A stretch of 64,000 nucleotides of DNA. Source: Neptunicoccus cionae (GTDB taxonomy: Bacteria; Pseudomonadota; Alphaproteobacteria; Rhodobacterales; Rhodobacteraceae). The DNA lies in the NCBI RefSeq assembly GCF_014643735.1, contig NZ_BMKA01000001.1:806001-870000 (forward strand). Direction: 5' to 3'. A program made the position numbers and the translations under genes. Positions 8,389 to 18,432 of the stretch are shown here, in pieces. The notes beneath the pieces are model-generated. The model saw only the letters and a list, made by a program, of their open reading frames with translations, had not been told where the DNA came from and made no database searches. The stretch's first letter is position 1, and each line of letters opens with the position of its first letter.

Positions 8389-10005
8389 ATGGATCAGGTG
8401 GATTTTATCGTCGTGGGCGCAGGCTCGGCGGGATGTGTGTTGGCCAACCGGCTGAGCGAGAACGGCAAGTATAAGGTACTACTGCTGGAGGCGGGCGGTA
8501 GTGATCTTAACTTCTGGATCTGGCTGCCCATTGGCTATGGCAAGACCTTCTATAAGCGCAGTGTCAACTGGATGTATGAAACAGAGCCGAATCCGGAGCT
8601 GAACAACCGCGTGTCTTATTGGCCGCGCGGCAAGGTTATGGGCGGCTCCAGTTCGATCAATGCGATGGTCTATATTCGCGGACAGGCGCAGGATTTCGAC
8701 GGCTGGAAGGATATGGGCAATCCGGGTTGGGGCTGGTCCGATGTGCTGCCCTATTTCAAAAAGGCAGAGACCAACGATCGTGGCGGCGATGACTTTCGCG
8801 GCGATTCCGGCCCGCTGCACGTGGGGACGATGGACCGTTTCCTCCATCCGATCTGTCAGAATTACATCACGGCAGGCGAACAGATCCAGATACCGCGCAA
8901 TGCCGATTTCAATGGCGCCAGTCAGGAAGGTCTTGGCACCTATCAGAACACAGCGCGTGGCGGGATGCGTATGTCCACGGCGCGTGCCTATATCCGTCCT
9001 GCCCGCAAACGGCGCAACTTGCGGGTGGAAAAACGCGCGCTGGCCCAGCGGGTGCTGTTTGAAGATGGCCGCGCTGTGGGTGTGGAATACAGCCAGAATG
9101 GCAAGGTAAAACAGGCCTTCGCAGGGCGAGAGGTGATCCTGTCTGCCGGTGCGATCAATTCGCCCCAACTGCTCCAACTTTCCGGTATCGGCCCGGCGGC
9201 GCTGCTGAAATCCAAGGGGATTGAGGTGGTAAAAGACGTGGCCGGAGTCGGCCAGAATCTGCAAGACCATCTGGGGATTGATTTCCTCTTCCGCTCTAAG
9301 GTGCCGACTCTGAACAATCAGCTTCATTCGTGGCACGGCAAGTTGCTGCAAGGGATGCGTTATGTGCTAACGCGCGGCGGGCCGCTGTCGCTCGGGGTTA
9401 ATCAGGGGGGCGGGTTTATCCGCTCCCGTCCGGGGCTGGACCGTCCCAACATGCAGGTGTTCTTCTCGCCGGTCAGCTACACGAAGGCGCCTCCGGGCAA
9501 GCGTCCTTTGATGAACCCCGATCCCTTCGCGGGGTTTCTGCTCGGCACCCAGCCTATGCACCCGACCAGTCGGGGCCATCTGGCAATCCGCTCCAGTGAT
9601 CCCGCTCAGGCTCCTGAAATTCATCCCAATTACCTGTCAACGGAACTCGACATGCAGGAAATGCTGGAAGGCATGTATTTTATGCGCAAGCTGGCTGCCG
9701 CGCCTGCTTTTCAGGAAATCATCGAATCCGAAATCGCGCCCGGTGCAGATGCGCAGGACGATGCCGCCTTTATCGAATACATCCGCGAAAAGGTCGGCAC
9801 AGTGTTCCACCCAGTCGGCACCTGCAAAATGGGGCCGGACACACAGACCGATGTGGTGGATGCGCGGCTGAAATTGCATGGTATCGAAGGGCTGCGGGTG
9901 GTGGATGCGTCGATCTTCCCCACGGTGACATCGGGCAACACCAATGCTCCTGCTATTATGGTGGGCGAAAAGGGTGCGGATCTGATTTTGCAGGACCATT
10001 TATAA
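8389..10005 (+). CDS. GMC family FAD oxidoreductase (choline dehydrogenase-like)
   Basis: Flavoprotein alcohol dehydrogenase of 538 residues. It shows the N-terminal FAD site VVGAGSAGCVLANRLSE, the GMC signature GKVMGGSSSINAM, the second signature AGAINSPQLLQLSGIG, and the C-terminal active site with His in FHPVGTCKMG and Asn in TSGNTNAP. The family oxidises primary or secondary alcohols, for example choline to betaine aldehyde. In this operon it likely acts on the imported compound or on a breakdown product; I would not call it BetA without a phylogeny. No signal peptide, so it is cytoplasmic or membrane-associated. Confidence 0.9.
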   Translation: MDQVDFIVVGAGSAGCVLANRLSENGKYKVLLLEAGGSDLNFWIWLPIGYGKTFYKRSVNWMYETEPNPELNNRVSYWPRGKVMGGSSSINAMVYIRGQAQDFDGWKDMGNPGWGWSDVLPYFKKAETNDRGGDDFRGDSGPLHVGTMDRFLHPICQNYITAGEQIQIPRNADFNGASQEGLGTYQNTARGGMRMSTARAYIRPARKRRNLRVEKRALAQRVLFEDGRAVGVEYSQNGKVKQAFAGREVILSAGAINSPQLLQLSGIGPAALLKSKGIEVVKDVAGVGQNLQDHLGIDFLFRSKVPTLNNQLHSWHGKLLQGMRYVLTRGGPLSLGVNQGGGFIRSRPGLDRPNMQVFFSPVSYTKAPPGKRPLMNPDPFAGFLLGTQPMHPTSRGHLAIRSSDPAQAPEIHPNYLSTELDMQEMLEGMYFMRKLAAAPAFQEIIESEIAPGADAQDDAAFIEYIREKVGTVFHPVGTCKMGPDTQTDVVDARLKLHGIEGLRVVDASIFPTVTSGNTNAPAIMVGEKGADLILQDHL

Positions 10006-10018
10006 AGACGGTGGCATC

Positions 10019-11305
10019 ATGTTTACAGATGATTTCAAACAAACCCCTTACTGGTGGGAAGCCGCCCCGATCGCGGAGCGCACGCCAGACGATTTACCCC
10101 AGAAGAAGGTCGATGTTGCGATCATCGGGTCTGGGTACACCGGTCTGCAAGCGGCTGTTCAATGCGCGCGGGCAGGGCGCTCTACTGTGGTGCTGGAGGC
10201 CGAAGCGCTCGGCCATGGGGCCAGCACCCGCAACGGAGGACAGATTTCTACCTCGGTGAAGTTCGGGCTGGAAAAGCTGACCAAGCGCTACGGGCGCGAA
10301 ATCGCTGAAGGTATCCTGCAAGAAGGTCAAGCCTCGCGCGATTATGTGGAACGGTTCATTCAGGACGAGGGCATCGCGTGTCACTTCAACGCGGCAGGCC
10401 GGTTTGACGGTGCCCACAGCCCGCGCCACTATGACAAGATGGCCAAGCAGGTGGCCGCGGGCAGCTATCTGAACACCGGCGCTTATATGGTGCCCAAAGC
10501 GGATATGCCGGCTGAACTGGGGACAGAGGCCTATCACGGAGGTATGGTTTACCCCCGCCACGCCAATCTTCATCCGGCACTCTATCACAAGGGATTGCTT
10601 CGCGTGGCACAGCAGGCCGGGGGGCAGGTCCATTCCCATTGCGCCGTAACAGGGCTAAAACGGCAGAACGGCGGCTTCTTGTTGAACACCGTAAAGGGGC
10701 CGGTAGAGGCCGCGCGGGTGATCCTTGCCACCAACGGATATACAGGGGGCATATCCCCGTGGCAGCAGCGCCGCCTGATCCCGATCGGGTCTTACATCAT
10801 CGCCACCGAAGAACTGCCCGAAGCCCTGATCGACCGTCTGATGCCCACGGATCGCAACATCTGTGACAGTCGCAAGCTGGTCTATTACTACCGCCGCTCC
10901 CCTGATCGCAAACGCATCCTGTTTGGCGGGCGGGTGTCCTTGCAAGAGGCCGACCCGAAAATCAGCGGACCCCGTTTGCACCGCGAAATGGTGCATCTGT
11001 TCCCCGAACTCGCCTCCACCAAAATCAGCCACAGTTGGACCGGCATGGTGGGCTACACCTTTGACACGCTGATGCATGCGGGGCAGGACGACGGGCTGTT
11101 TTATGCAATGGGGTACTGCGGGTCAGGCGTTGGCATGTCGAGCTATATGGGGATGCGCATCGGACAACAGGCGGTCGATGACCCGCGCGGCATGACCGCC
11201 TTTAACAAGATCCCCTTTCCGACACGCCCCTTTTATCAAGGCAACCCGTGGTTTCTGGCGCCGTCTGTCATGGCCTACCGTCTTTGGGACAAGACGGGGC
11301 TATAA
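10019..11305 (+). CDS. FAD-dependent oxidoreductase (gamma-glutamylputrescine oxidase-like)
   Basis: DAO-family flavoprotein of 428 residues. The family-typical N-terminal extension (FTDDFKQTPYWWEAAP) leads into the dinucleotide site VAIIGSGYTGLQAA. STRNGGQIS and a C-terminal AMGYCGSGVGMSSYMG are the patterns of PuuB/OrdL-type amine oxidases. PuuB oxidises gamma-glutamylputrescine to the aldehyde. Being last in an operon with a polyamine-type transporter fits oxidation of an imported amine, but no gamma-glutamylation gene is present here, so the substrate may differ. It starts 13 bases after the GMC gene. Confidence 0.88.
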   Translation: MFTDDFKQTPYWWEAAPIAERTPDDLPQKKVDVAIIGSGYTGLQAAVQCARAGRSTVVLEAEALGHGASTRNGGQISTSVKFGLEKLTKRYGREIAEGILQEGQASRDYVERFIQDEGIACHFNAAGRFDGAHSPRHYDKMAKQVAAGSYLNTGAYMVPKADMPAELGTEAYHGGMVYPRHANLHPALYHKGLLRVAQQAGGQVHSHCAVTGLKRQNGGFLLNTVKGPVEAARVILATNGYTGGISPWQQRRLIPIGSYIIATEELPEALIDRLMPTDRNICDSRKLVYYYRRSPDRKRILFGGRVSLQEADPKISGPRLHREMVHLFPELASTKISHSWTGMVGYTFDTLMHAGQDDGLFYAMGYCGSGVGMSSYMGMRIGQQAVDDPRGMTAFNKIPFPTRPFYQGNPWFLAPSVMAYRLWDKTGL

Positions 11306-11428
11306 AGCCGGTGGTGCTGTCGGTGTCAGCGCTTTACGTTGGGTAATCCGTGGTTGTGCCTGCGCACAGGGGCGATATACCTCGGGTCCGACGCCCAACG
11401 GGGCAATGGTTGAAAGGGCGGTTTCCCG

Positions 11429-12589
11429 ATGCAGATCAGACAGTATCTGGGCCATATGTGGCGCGGGCTTGGTCCTGCCAACAGCGGCGTGCCACCAGCC
11501 GAGATCGCCCGCGCCAGCTTTGGCGCAATGCTCGGGCTTGGGCTGGTGGGGGGGATGATCCCCTTTCTTGATCCGCGATTGGGACTGTTCATGATCGCCC
11601 CCTTCGGGGCCAGTGCGGTTTTGCTGTTTGGGGTGCCAAACGCGCCGCTGGCCCAGCCTTGGGCGGCGGTTGTGGGGAACACGGTCTCTGCCATCGTTGG
11701 CGTTGCTGTCTGCCTAAGCGTGGAAGACCCGACCTTGCGGGTGGGGCTGGCGGTTGCGCTGGCGCTGGTTGGGATGATGGTCACGCGGTCTGTGCATCCG
11801 CCGGGCGGGGCTGTGGCGATGACCGCAGCACTCAACCCTGAAGTGATCCTTGAAACCGGCTTTTTCTTTGCGCTATCCCCAGTGGCGTTGGGCACGGCTG
11901 TGCTGGTTTTAGGGGCGATGATCTATGCCCCTCTGACCAAACGCCACTATCCGTTCCGCCAGTTTGACGATTCCAATGAGCGCGGCACCCAAGACCCCCC
12001 CGCGGCTGAGCGTCTGGGACTGAGCGAAGACGACCTCACCGCGATCCTGCAACAATACCGTCAGTCCTTGAACCTTGGGGTGGAGGATCTTGCCCGCCTG
12101 ATCGGGGCCGCCGAGATGCAGGCCGCGGGGCAGCGCAGCGGACCGATGACGGCAGAGGACATCATGTCTCGGGATCTGGTCACGGTGGGACCCGAGATGC
12201 GTGTGGGCAAGGTTGCGGATCTGTTTCGCAAGCACGGGTTTACGACCCTTCCGGTGATCGACAAAAACGATAAGTACCTTGGCGTGATCTTCCAGATTCA
12301 CCTGATCCGCCGCGCCCGTGAGGATGCCTTGCGACTGAACCGCCGCTTCGGGGCCACCATGCAACGCCTGTTGACGCCGCGCCGCCCCGAGGCTGTCAGG
12401 GCAAGGCACATCATGGCCACAGGTTTACCGCTCGTATCGCCGGAAACCCGTCTCGGCACGTTATTGCCGATCCTAGGGGACGGAGGTCATGACGCGGTTC
12501 CGGTGGTTGCAGACGGCCGTTTGGTCGGTATCGTCGCGCGCAACGACCTGATTACAGCGCTGGCGCGGGAAAGTCTTCGAAAGAACTAA
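11429..12589 (+). CDS. HPP family membrane protein with two CBS domains
   Basis: Protein of 386 residues. The N-terminal ~170 residues hold about four to five transmembrane helices and the namesake motif in TRSVHPPGGAVAM. A linker then leads to paired CBS domains (residues ~235-385; VGPEMRVGKVADLFRKHG and LGTLLPILGDGGHDAVPV), which usually bind adenine nucleotides. HPP proteins have been linked to nitrite transport in plant chloroplasts; the bacterial function is not settled. It stands alone, with 123 bases before it and 183 after, in which I see no clear regulatory element. Confidence 0.88.
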   Translation: MQIRQYLGHMWRGLGPANSGVPPAEIARASFGAMLGLGLVGGMIPFLDPRLGLFMIAPFGASAVLLFGVPNAPLAQPWAAVVGNTVSAIVGVAVCLSVEDPTLRVGLAVALALVGMMVTRSVHPPGGAVAMTAALNPEVILETGFFFALSPVALGTAVLVLGAMIYAPLTKRHYPFRQFDDSNERGTQDPPAAERLGLSEDDLTAILQQYRQSLNLGVEDLARLIGAAEMQAAGQRSGPMTAEDIMSRDLVTVGPEMRVGKVADLFRKHGFTTLPVIDKNDKYLGVIFQIHLIRRAREDALRLNRRFGATMQRLLTPRRPEAVRARHIMATGLPLVSPETRLGTLLPILGDGGHDAVPVVADGRLVGIVARNDLITALARESLRKN

Positions 12590-12772
12590 ACGGGCGGAAC
12601 AGTAAACCCGCAGCAAGGGTTGATCACACCAGCGTGATGGATTGCATCTCAAACTGGTGGTGTAACATTCCAGACAGGTCCTGTAAGATTCGGACCAAAG
12701 TGCCTTGCGCACAGCGGAGCGCCGCTTGACGGATCGCCCGAGAGTAACAGATCAGATGGGGGCAGTACTGAA

Positions 12773-14599
12773 GTGACGGGGCATACCTTGGGTAAATTTG
12801 TAAAGACGACCACATGGGCGGGCGCTTTTGCGGCTGTCTTGGGCGCGGGATTGACTGCGTCGGCGGAAACCTTTGATCTGCGGATTGTTGTGGGGCAAGA
12901 GGATGATGACCTAGCCGAAACGCTGCAAAATGCGTCCCTCTTGGTGGAACTGCAATCCCGCGAAAACGTTGCAATTCAAGACATCATCGCCTCTGCCCGC
13001 GCTGATTATGAACGCATCGTTACGGCGCTATACGGTGAAGCCCGCTATGCGCCGGTGGTCGAGATTAAGATCGACGGTCGCGAAGCCAGCAGCCTTTCGC
13101 CGTTCTACTCTCCGAAATCGGTGCAGAATGTAGAAATCCGCGTTAAATACGGCCCTCTGTTCCGGTTTGGTCGCGCTGATGTTGCCCCTGTGGCCCCCGG
13201 AAGCGAACTGCCTGAAGAATTTGCCACCGGAGCACCGGCGCGGGTCGGGGTGTTGCAAGACACGGTCGATGCAGGGATCACCGGCTGGAGAGCGGTTGGT
13301 CACGCCAAAGCCGAACTGGGCGGCCAAAGCGTCACCGCGCGCCATGCGCAACAGCAGATAGACGCGGGTATCCGTCTTGCTCCCGGGCCGCAGTTGAAAT
13401 TCGGGCGCCTCTTGGTCAGCGGAAACGAGGCCGTGCGCACAGAACGCATCCACGACATTGCCGGTTTCCCGTCCGGCCACGTATTTTCGCCCGAAGAATT
13501 AAAGCGGGTTTCCACACGCCTGCGGCGCACAGGGGCTTTCCGCGTAGTGGCCCTGAACGAAGCCGAACGGATCGGACCTGACAACACCCTTGATGTGACC
13601 GCGCAACTGGTGGAATCCCCGCCGCGCCGGTTCGGGTTTGGCGCTGAAATCTCTTCGGAAGACGGGCTTGGTCTGTCAAGTTACTGGCTGCACCGCAACT
13701 TGTTTGGCGGGGCGGAAAGACTGCGTCTTGATGGTGAAATATCCGGTATTGGCGGCGAAACCGGCGGCACTGATTACACCGTTACCCTGCGATTTGATCG
13801 GCCCGCGACGTTTAACGAGGACACCGATTTTTACGTCGAAAGCGAAGCAGAGCGTCTGAACGAAGAAACCTACACCACTGAATCATTCGAGCTTGGCGCG
13901 GGGATCACGCGCTATGCCTCTGACAATCGGGAATACTCTTTCGGGTTGGGTTATCGGTTTGCAGATGTCGAGGATGCTTTTGGCCCCCGACGCTATTCCC
14001 TGCTGATGGCACCGGCCACGGCCACGTTTGATTATCGTGACAATCCGCTTGATGCCAAAGAGGGGTATTACGCCAAGGCAGAGTTCACACCGTTTTACGC
14101 GTTAAGCGGTACGGACAGCGGTGCGCTTGGCAGGCTCGATTTGCGGGCCTACAAAACCGTCGGCTCGGCTGAGCGGGTGACGTTTGCTCTGCGCGGGCAG
14201 CTTGGCACGCTGAGTGGACCGGAGTTGTCTACTGCACCAAGCGACTTCCTGTTCTATTCGGGCGGGGGCGGCACTGTGCGCGGGCAAGGTTATCAATCTC
14301 TGGGCGTCGATCTGGGCGGTGGCATCACCGTTGGGGGGCGTTCGTTTTTGGGGATTTCTGCGGAAACCCGCGTCAAGATCACCGACACAATCGCCGCGGT
14401 CGGGTTCTATGATGCAGGTTACATCGGACGGGAAAGTTTCCCAGACGGATCATCCGGCAACTGGCAATCAGGGGCGGGTCTTGGCTTGCGGTACAATACC
14501 GGATTTGGCCCGTTGCGTTTGGACGTGGCTGTGCCCGTCAGTGGACCGGGAGACAATAGCGGCGTTGAATTTTACATCGGAATAGGACAATCGTTTTGA
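12773..14599 (+). CDS. tamA: Autotransporter assembly complex protein TamA (Omp85 family)
   Basis: Outer-membrane beta-barrel assembly factor of 608 residues. The start is GTG, followed by a signal peptide ending ASA at about residue 33. Residues ~35-270 hold POTRA-like repeats, and the C-terminal ~320 residues form the bacterial surface antigen (D15) barrel, ending in the aromatic strand GVEFYIGIGQSF with its C-terminal Phe. TamA works with TamB to insert outer-membrane proteins and support envelope lipid transport. The stop codon overlaps the start of the next gene, so the two are translationally coupled. Confidence 0.92.
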   Translation: MTGHTLGKFVKTTTWAGAFAAVLGAGLTASAETFDLRIVVGQEDDDLAETLQNASLLVELQSRENVAIQDIIASARADYERIVTALYGEARYAPVVEIKIDGREASSLSPFYSPKSVQNVEIRVKYGPLFRFGRADVAPVAPGSELPEEFATGAPARVGVLQDTVDAGITGWRAVGHAKAELGGQSVTARHAQQQIDAGIRLAPGPQLKFGRLLVSGNEAVRTERIHDIAGFPSGHVFSPEELKRVSTRLRRTGAFRVVALNEAERIGPDNTLDVTAQLVESPPRRFGFGAEISSEDGLGLSSYWLHRNLFGGAERLRLDGEISGIGGETGGTDYTVTLRFDRPATFNEDTDFYVESEAERLNEETYTTESFELGAGITRYASDNREYSFGLGYRFADVEDAFGPRRYSLLMAPATATFDYRDNPLDAKEGYYAKAEFTPFYALSGTDSGALGRLDLRAYKTVGSAERVTFALRGQLGTLSGPELSTAPSDFLFYSGGGGTVRGQGYQSLGVDLGGGITVGGRSFLGISAETRVKITDTIAAVGFYDAGYIGRESFPDGSSGNWQSGAGLGLRYNTGFGPLRLDVAVPVSGPGDNSGVEFYIGIGQSF

Positions 14600-17500
14600 A
14601 TTTGCGCTCCATTCGCACCGCTTTAACCTGTCTGTTGATGCTCTTTGCCCTGCCGGTTTTGGCGCAGGATGACGCAACGCCTGCGGAGGAAACGGAGCAG
14701 GAGGAATCTGACAAAGGTTTCCTGACCGAACTGCTTCAGGATTCCCTCGGAGGAGAGGGGCGCGTGGTTTCGATCAACGGATTTAGCGGCGCGCTCAGCA
14801 GTACGGCGACTATGGACAGCATCACCATTGCGGATAACACCGGTGTGTGGCTGACGATGGAAGGGCTGACCATGCAGTGGAACCGCAGCGCCCTGTTGCG
14901 CGGTCGCGTAGACATTGAACTGCTGGCCGCCGATATGATCCGGCTGGACCGCCTGCCGGTCACACCTGACACTGGGCTGCCCGATGCCGAGGCGCAACCC
15001 TTTGCCTTGCCGGAACTGCCGGTTTCGGTAAGCGTTGGGGAATTGCGGGCGCAAGAGATTTTTCTGGGCAACAGTATTCTTGGCACAGAAATGGCCCTGA
15101 CGCTGGAGGCTTCGGCGCAGCTGGCGGATAATGTGGCCGATGTGAACCTGCGGGCGCAGCGGATTGACGGGCAGGAAGGCGCTTTCAGAGTTGTTGCCGG
15201 ATACTCCGGTGCCACGCAGGAACTGTCGCTCGATATTGCCCTTGAAGAAGGTGAGGGCGGGATTGCAGCGCGGCTGCTCGATCTGCCGGGGCTGCCCTCG
15301 GTAGAGCTGGCCGTGCAGGGCGCCGGAACGCTTGATGATCTGGAAACCGACGTGCGGATCGCAACCGACGGGGCGGAACGCCTGACCGGTGAAATCCGTC
15401 TTACCAGCGAACAGGCAACCCCGGTGGACGGTACCCAAGCAGATGCAGATGCGAGCGCCGAAGTCACCCGTGGTTTTGAGGCAGACATCAGCGGCGACAT
15501 CACCGCGCTGTTCGCCCCGCAGTATCACGACTTTTTCGGCGATTCTGTGCGGTTGCGGGCTACAGGGCAGAAGTTGCCCGATGGTACGCTGGAACTGGCA
15601 GAACTGGACCTTGAAACCAACGAACTGTCGTTGGAAGGCTCCACCACACTCAATCCGCAATACTGGCCGACCAAATTCGATCTGAACGCGGTTCTGGCAG
15701 GGGAAAAATCTGTTGTGCTGCCCATACCGGGGGTTGAAACCCGGGTGGATCGCGTGGCGCTCAACCTGACATACGACCGCGCAGCAGGCAGCAATTGGAG
15801 CGGTGATTTCAGCATCCAAGAACTGGTTCGTGACGGCATCCGCATCGGTACAGTTGATCTGGATGCTGCGGGGATTTTGCGTGATGACATTGGCACGGTA
15901 GGGCAGGTAACGGCTGATCTTAATCTGGATGCCGGTGATTTCGACTTTAACGATCCTGCACTGGCGCAGGCATTGGGGACTTTTGTTAAGGGCGGTCTCA
16001 GCCTGAATTACACTGAAGGCGAACCGCTGGAGCTGACACAGATGAACTTGCGCACCGGATCCGCCGTGCTGACAGGCGCGGCCACGGTGAACTCTCTGGA
16101 AGATGCCTTTGAAACCCTGCTGGATGCGCGGCTGGTGGCGGATGACCTGTCAAAGTTCTCTGGCCTTGCCGGTCAGGACATAAGCGGGGCAGCTGCGGTG
16201 AACCTGAAGGGTACGGTAGCGCTTGGCGGTTTCTTTGATCTTGACCTATCCGGGGAACTGGACAACCTCGCGATCAATCAGGCCGAGGCAGATAAACTGC
16301 TGCGTGGGAAATCCACCTTTGCGGTAGAGGCCAAACGGGATGAGACCGGAACGCAGTTGCGTCAGGCAAAGTTGGAAAATGATCAGATGACGCTGGCTGC
16401 CAACGGGCGTTTGGCGGCAGATGATGCAGAGTTTACTTATGCGTTGAGACTGGAGAATGCCGCGATGTTTGATCCGCGATTGCCGGGTCCAGCGACAGTG
16501 AACGGTACGGCTGTGCTTGATCAAACCGGCTGGAGTGTTGACCTGAAAGCTGCCGGTCCTATCGGCGCCGAAGCCGAGGTTTCAGGCCTTGTGACAGGCC
16601 CGCAAGCTGCGGTCGAGTTCCTTTTTAGCGTACCTAATATCAACCCGCTGGTGCCTGCCTACAGGGGACCGTTGCAGGTAGAAGGACGCGCGGCCCAATC
16701 CGATAAGGGCTGGCGCATCCAGACAGAGATCGACGGTCCTTACGGGCTGGATGCGACGCTTGCGGGGCTTGCGACCGGTGAAACACCGATGTTAACCTAC
16801 ACCGCAAGCCTGCCGGACATCAGCCCGATCGTGCCAAAGATCAGCGGGCCGGTCACGGCCAGCGGCACCGCAAAGCAGTTAGGCGAGATCTGGCAGGTAG
16901 ACACGGGTTTGACCGGACCGGGTGGTATGCGTGCGCGGGTCGCGGGCGATGTGGCAACGGATGGCACGCTCGACCTTGCAACGAGCGGCGTCGTGCCTCT
17001 TGCGATTGCGGACCCCTTCATTGCACCGCGCAGTCTGAACGGGCAGGCCAGCTTTGATCTGACAGTGCGTGGACCGGCGGATGTATCCTCGGTTTCGGGG
17101 CGGATAACAGCGCAAAACGTCCGGCTTGCAGCGCCTGCATTACAGCTTTCGCTGACGGGGATTGACGCAAATATTGGCCTGAGCGGTGGACGCGCGACCG
17201 TTTCGGTAACGGGCGGGATCTCATCGGGGGGGCAATTGTCGGTTAACGGGGGTGTGAATCTGACTGGTAACTTGCAAGCCGATCTGTCCATCGCGCTGCA
17301 ATCCATCGCTCTGGTCGACCCCGAGCTTTACAACACAACAGTGAACGGTGCCTTGACCGTCAGCGGCCCGCTTAGCGGTGGGGCGTTGATTTCAGGCGGA
17401 ATCGACTTGGGCGAAACCCAAATCAAGGTTCCAACAGCAGGGGCTGTCGGGTTTTCCATCATCCCCGATATTGTTCACGTCCGTGAAAGCGCTGCCGTGC

Positions 17501-18270
17501 GCAGAACCCGTGCCAAGGCTGGCCTGACGGGCAGCAGCGGTTCTGGCAGTGGCAATTCGGGGGGATCGTCCTCCGGAGCGTTTCGGCTGGATATACGGGT
17601 GCGCGCGCCTTCGCAGATATTTGTGCGGGGACGGGGGCTTGATGCCGAACTTGGCGGGCAGGTGCGCCTGACAGGGACCACAACCAATGTAATTTCGGCT
17701 GGGCGGTTTGAACTGATCCGCGGGCGGCTCGATCTGTTGACCCAACGCTTTGATCTCGACGAAGGCAGCGTTCAGATGCAAGGGGATCTTGACCCCTACA
17801 TCCGCTTCGTTGCCACCACCGAGACCAGCACAGGCACCGCATCAATTATTGTTCAAGGGCAGGCGTCTGATCCCGAAGTGACCTTTGAATCCGATCCGGA
17901 AGCGCCGGAAGACGAAGTTCTGGCGCAAATCATCTTCGGGCGAGATATTTCGCAGCTTTCGGCATTTCAGGCGTTGCAACTGGTTAACGCTGTTCGAACC
18001 CTTGCCGGAAAAGGCGGCGAAAGTGTCATATCCAAACTGCGCCGTGGTCTGGGTGTGGATGATTTGGACATTGTGACCGATGATGAAGGCAACACCAGTG
18101 GTCGGGTCGGTAAATACCTTTCGGACAATATCTACACCGATGTTACCGCTGGTCAGGCTGGCAGTTCGGTATCGCTGAACATCGACCTCACGCCCTCTGT
18201 CACGGCGCGGGGCAGTGTCGCCAGCGATGGCGAAAGCAAGCTCGGAATATTTTTCGAGCGGGATTACTGA
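14596..18270 (+). CDS. tamB: Translocation and assembly module protein TamB
   Basis: AsmA-like periplasm-spanning protein of 1224 residues. It starts at TTG, sharing a TTGA overlap with the tamA stop. An N-terminal hydrophobic segment (TALTCLLMLFALPVLAQ) anchors or exports it; the middle is long repetitive beta structure, as in the bridge-like lipid transfer family; and the C-terminal ~300 residues are the DUF490/TamB domain. A Gly/Ser-rich stretch (around 17530-17580) interrupts the repeats. It partners with TamA for outer-membrane protein insertion and anterograde phospholipid transport. A large minus-strand reading frame inside it is a shadow. Confidence 0.93.
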   Translation: MNLRSIRTALTCLLMLFALPVLAQDDATPAEETEQEESDKGFLTELLQDSLGGEGRVVSINGFSGALSSTATMDSITIADNTGVWLTMEGLTMQWNRSALLRGRVDIELLAADMIRLDRLPVTPDTGLPDAEAQPFALPELPVSVSVGELRAQEIFLGNSILGTEMALTLEASAQLADNVADVNLRAQRIDGQEGAFRVVAGYSGATQELSLDIALEEGEGGIAARLLDLPGLPSVELAVQGAGTLDDLETDVRIATDGAERLTGEIRLTSEQATPVDGTQADADASAEVTRGFEADISGDITALFAPQYHDFFGDSVRLRATGQKLPDGTLELAELDLETNELSLEGSTTLNPQYWPTKFDLNAVLAGEKSVVLPIPGVETRVDRVALNLTYDRAAGSNWSGDFSIQELVRDGIRIGTVDLDAAGILRDDIGTVGQVTADLNLDAGDFDFNDPALAQALGTFVKGGLSLNYTEGEPLELTQMNLRTGSAVLTGAATVNSLEDAFETLLDARLVADDLSKFSGLAGQDISGAAAVNLKGTVALGGFFDLDLSGELDNLAINQAEADKLLRGKSTFAVEAKRDETGTQLRQAKLENDQMTLAANGRLAADDAEFTYALRLENAAMFDPRLPGPATVNGTAVLDQTGWSVDLKAAGPIGAEAEVSGLVTGPQAAVEFLFSVPNINPLVPAYRGPLQVEGRAAQSDKGWRIQTEIDGPYGLDATLAGLATGETPMLTYTASLPDISPIVPKISGPVTASGTAKQLGEIWQVDTGLTGPGGMRARVAGDVATDGTLDLATSGVVPLAIADPFIAPRSLNGQASFDLTVRGPADVSSVSGRITAQNVRLAAPALQLSLTGIDANIGLSGGRATVSVTGGISSGGQLSVNGGVNLTGNLQADLSIALQSIALVDPELYNTTVNGALTVSGPLSGGALISGGIDLGETQIKVPTAGAVGFSIIPDIVHVRESAAVRRTRAKAGLTGSSGSGSGNSGGSSSGAFRLDIRVRAPSQIFVRGRGLDAELGGQVRLTGTTTNVISAGRFELIRGRLDLLTQRFDLDEGSVQMQGDLDPYIRFVATTETSTGTASIIVQGQASDPEVTFESDPEAPEDEVLAQIIFGRDISQLSAFQALQLVNAVRTLAGKGGESVISKLRRGLGVDDLDIVTDDEGNTSGRVGKYLSDNIYTDVTAGQAGSSVSLNIDLTPSVTARGSVASDGESKLGIFFERDY

Positions 18271-18288
18271 ACATAGTCACAAACTAGA

Positions 18289-18320
18289 GGTTTAGGCAGG
18301 CCGCTCGGTCCGCCTAAGCC
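18289..18320 (+). terminator. Stem-loop downstream of tamB
   Basis: GGTTTAGGC (18289-18297) can pair with GCCTAAGCC (18312-18320) with one G-U pair, and TCACAA (18277-18282) with TTGTGA (18322-18327) extends the symmetry outward. There is no tight U-run after it, so it is a weak terminator candidate, or a regulatory hairpin just upstream of the next promoter. Confidence 0.4.
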
Positions 18321-18329
18321 GTTGTGAAG

Positions 18330-18361
18330 TATAATTATTTTCTGACAATAATTTTTATTGT
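18330..18361 (+). promoter_or_regulatory. Promoter -10 and palindromic operator for the XRE-cupin regulator
   Basis: A consensus TATAAT lies at 18330-18335. Ten bases further on, a perfect 17-base palindrome, ACAATAA-TTT-TTATTGT, spans 18345-18361, where the transcription start would fall. That placement suits autorepression by the XRE-type protein encoded 70 bases downstream. No good -35 is visible. Binding is inferred. Confidence 0.55.
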
Positions 18362-18432
18362 TGACGCAAAATTTATTTCTGCGCACCCTACGCGCCAACA
18401 TCAGCGCAGACTGGTGCCAATGGGAGGATTCT

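Noticed and set aside
14623-15819. Long minus-strand reading frame of 398 codons inside tamB
   Set aside because: It is antisense to a clear coding region, has low-complexity composition rich in Arg, Gln and His, and shows no domain. It is a shadow of GC-biased codons.
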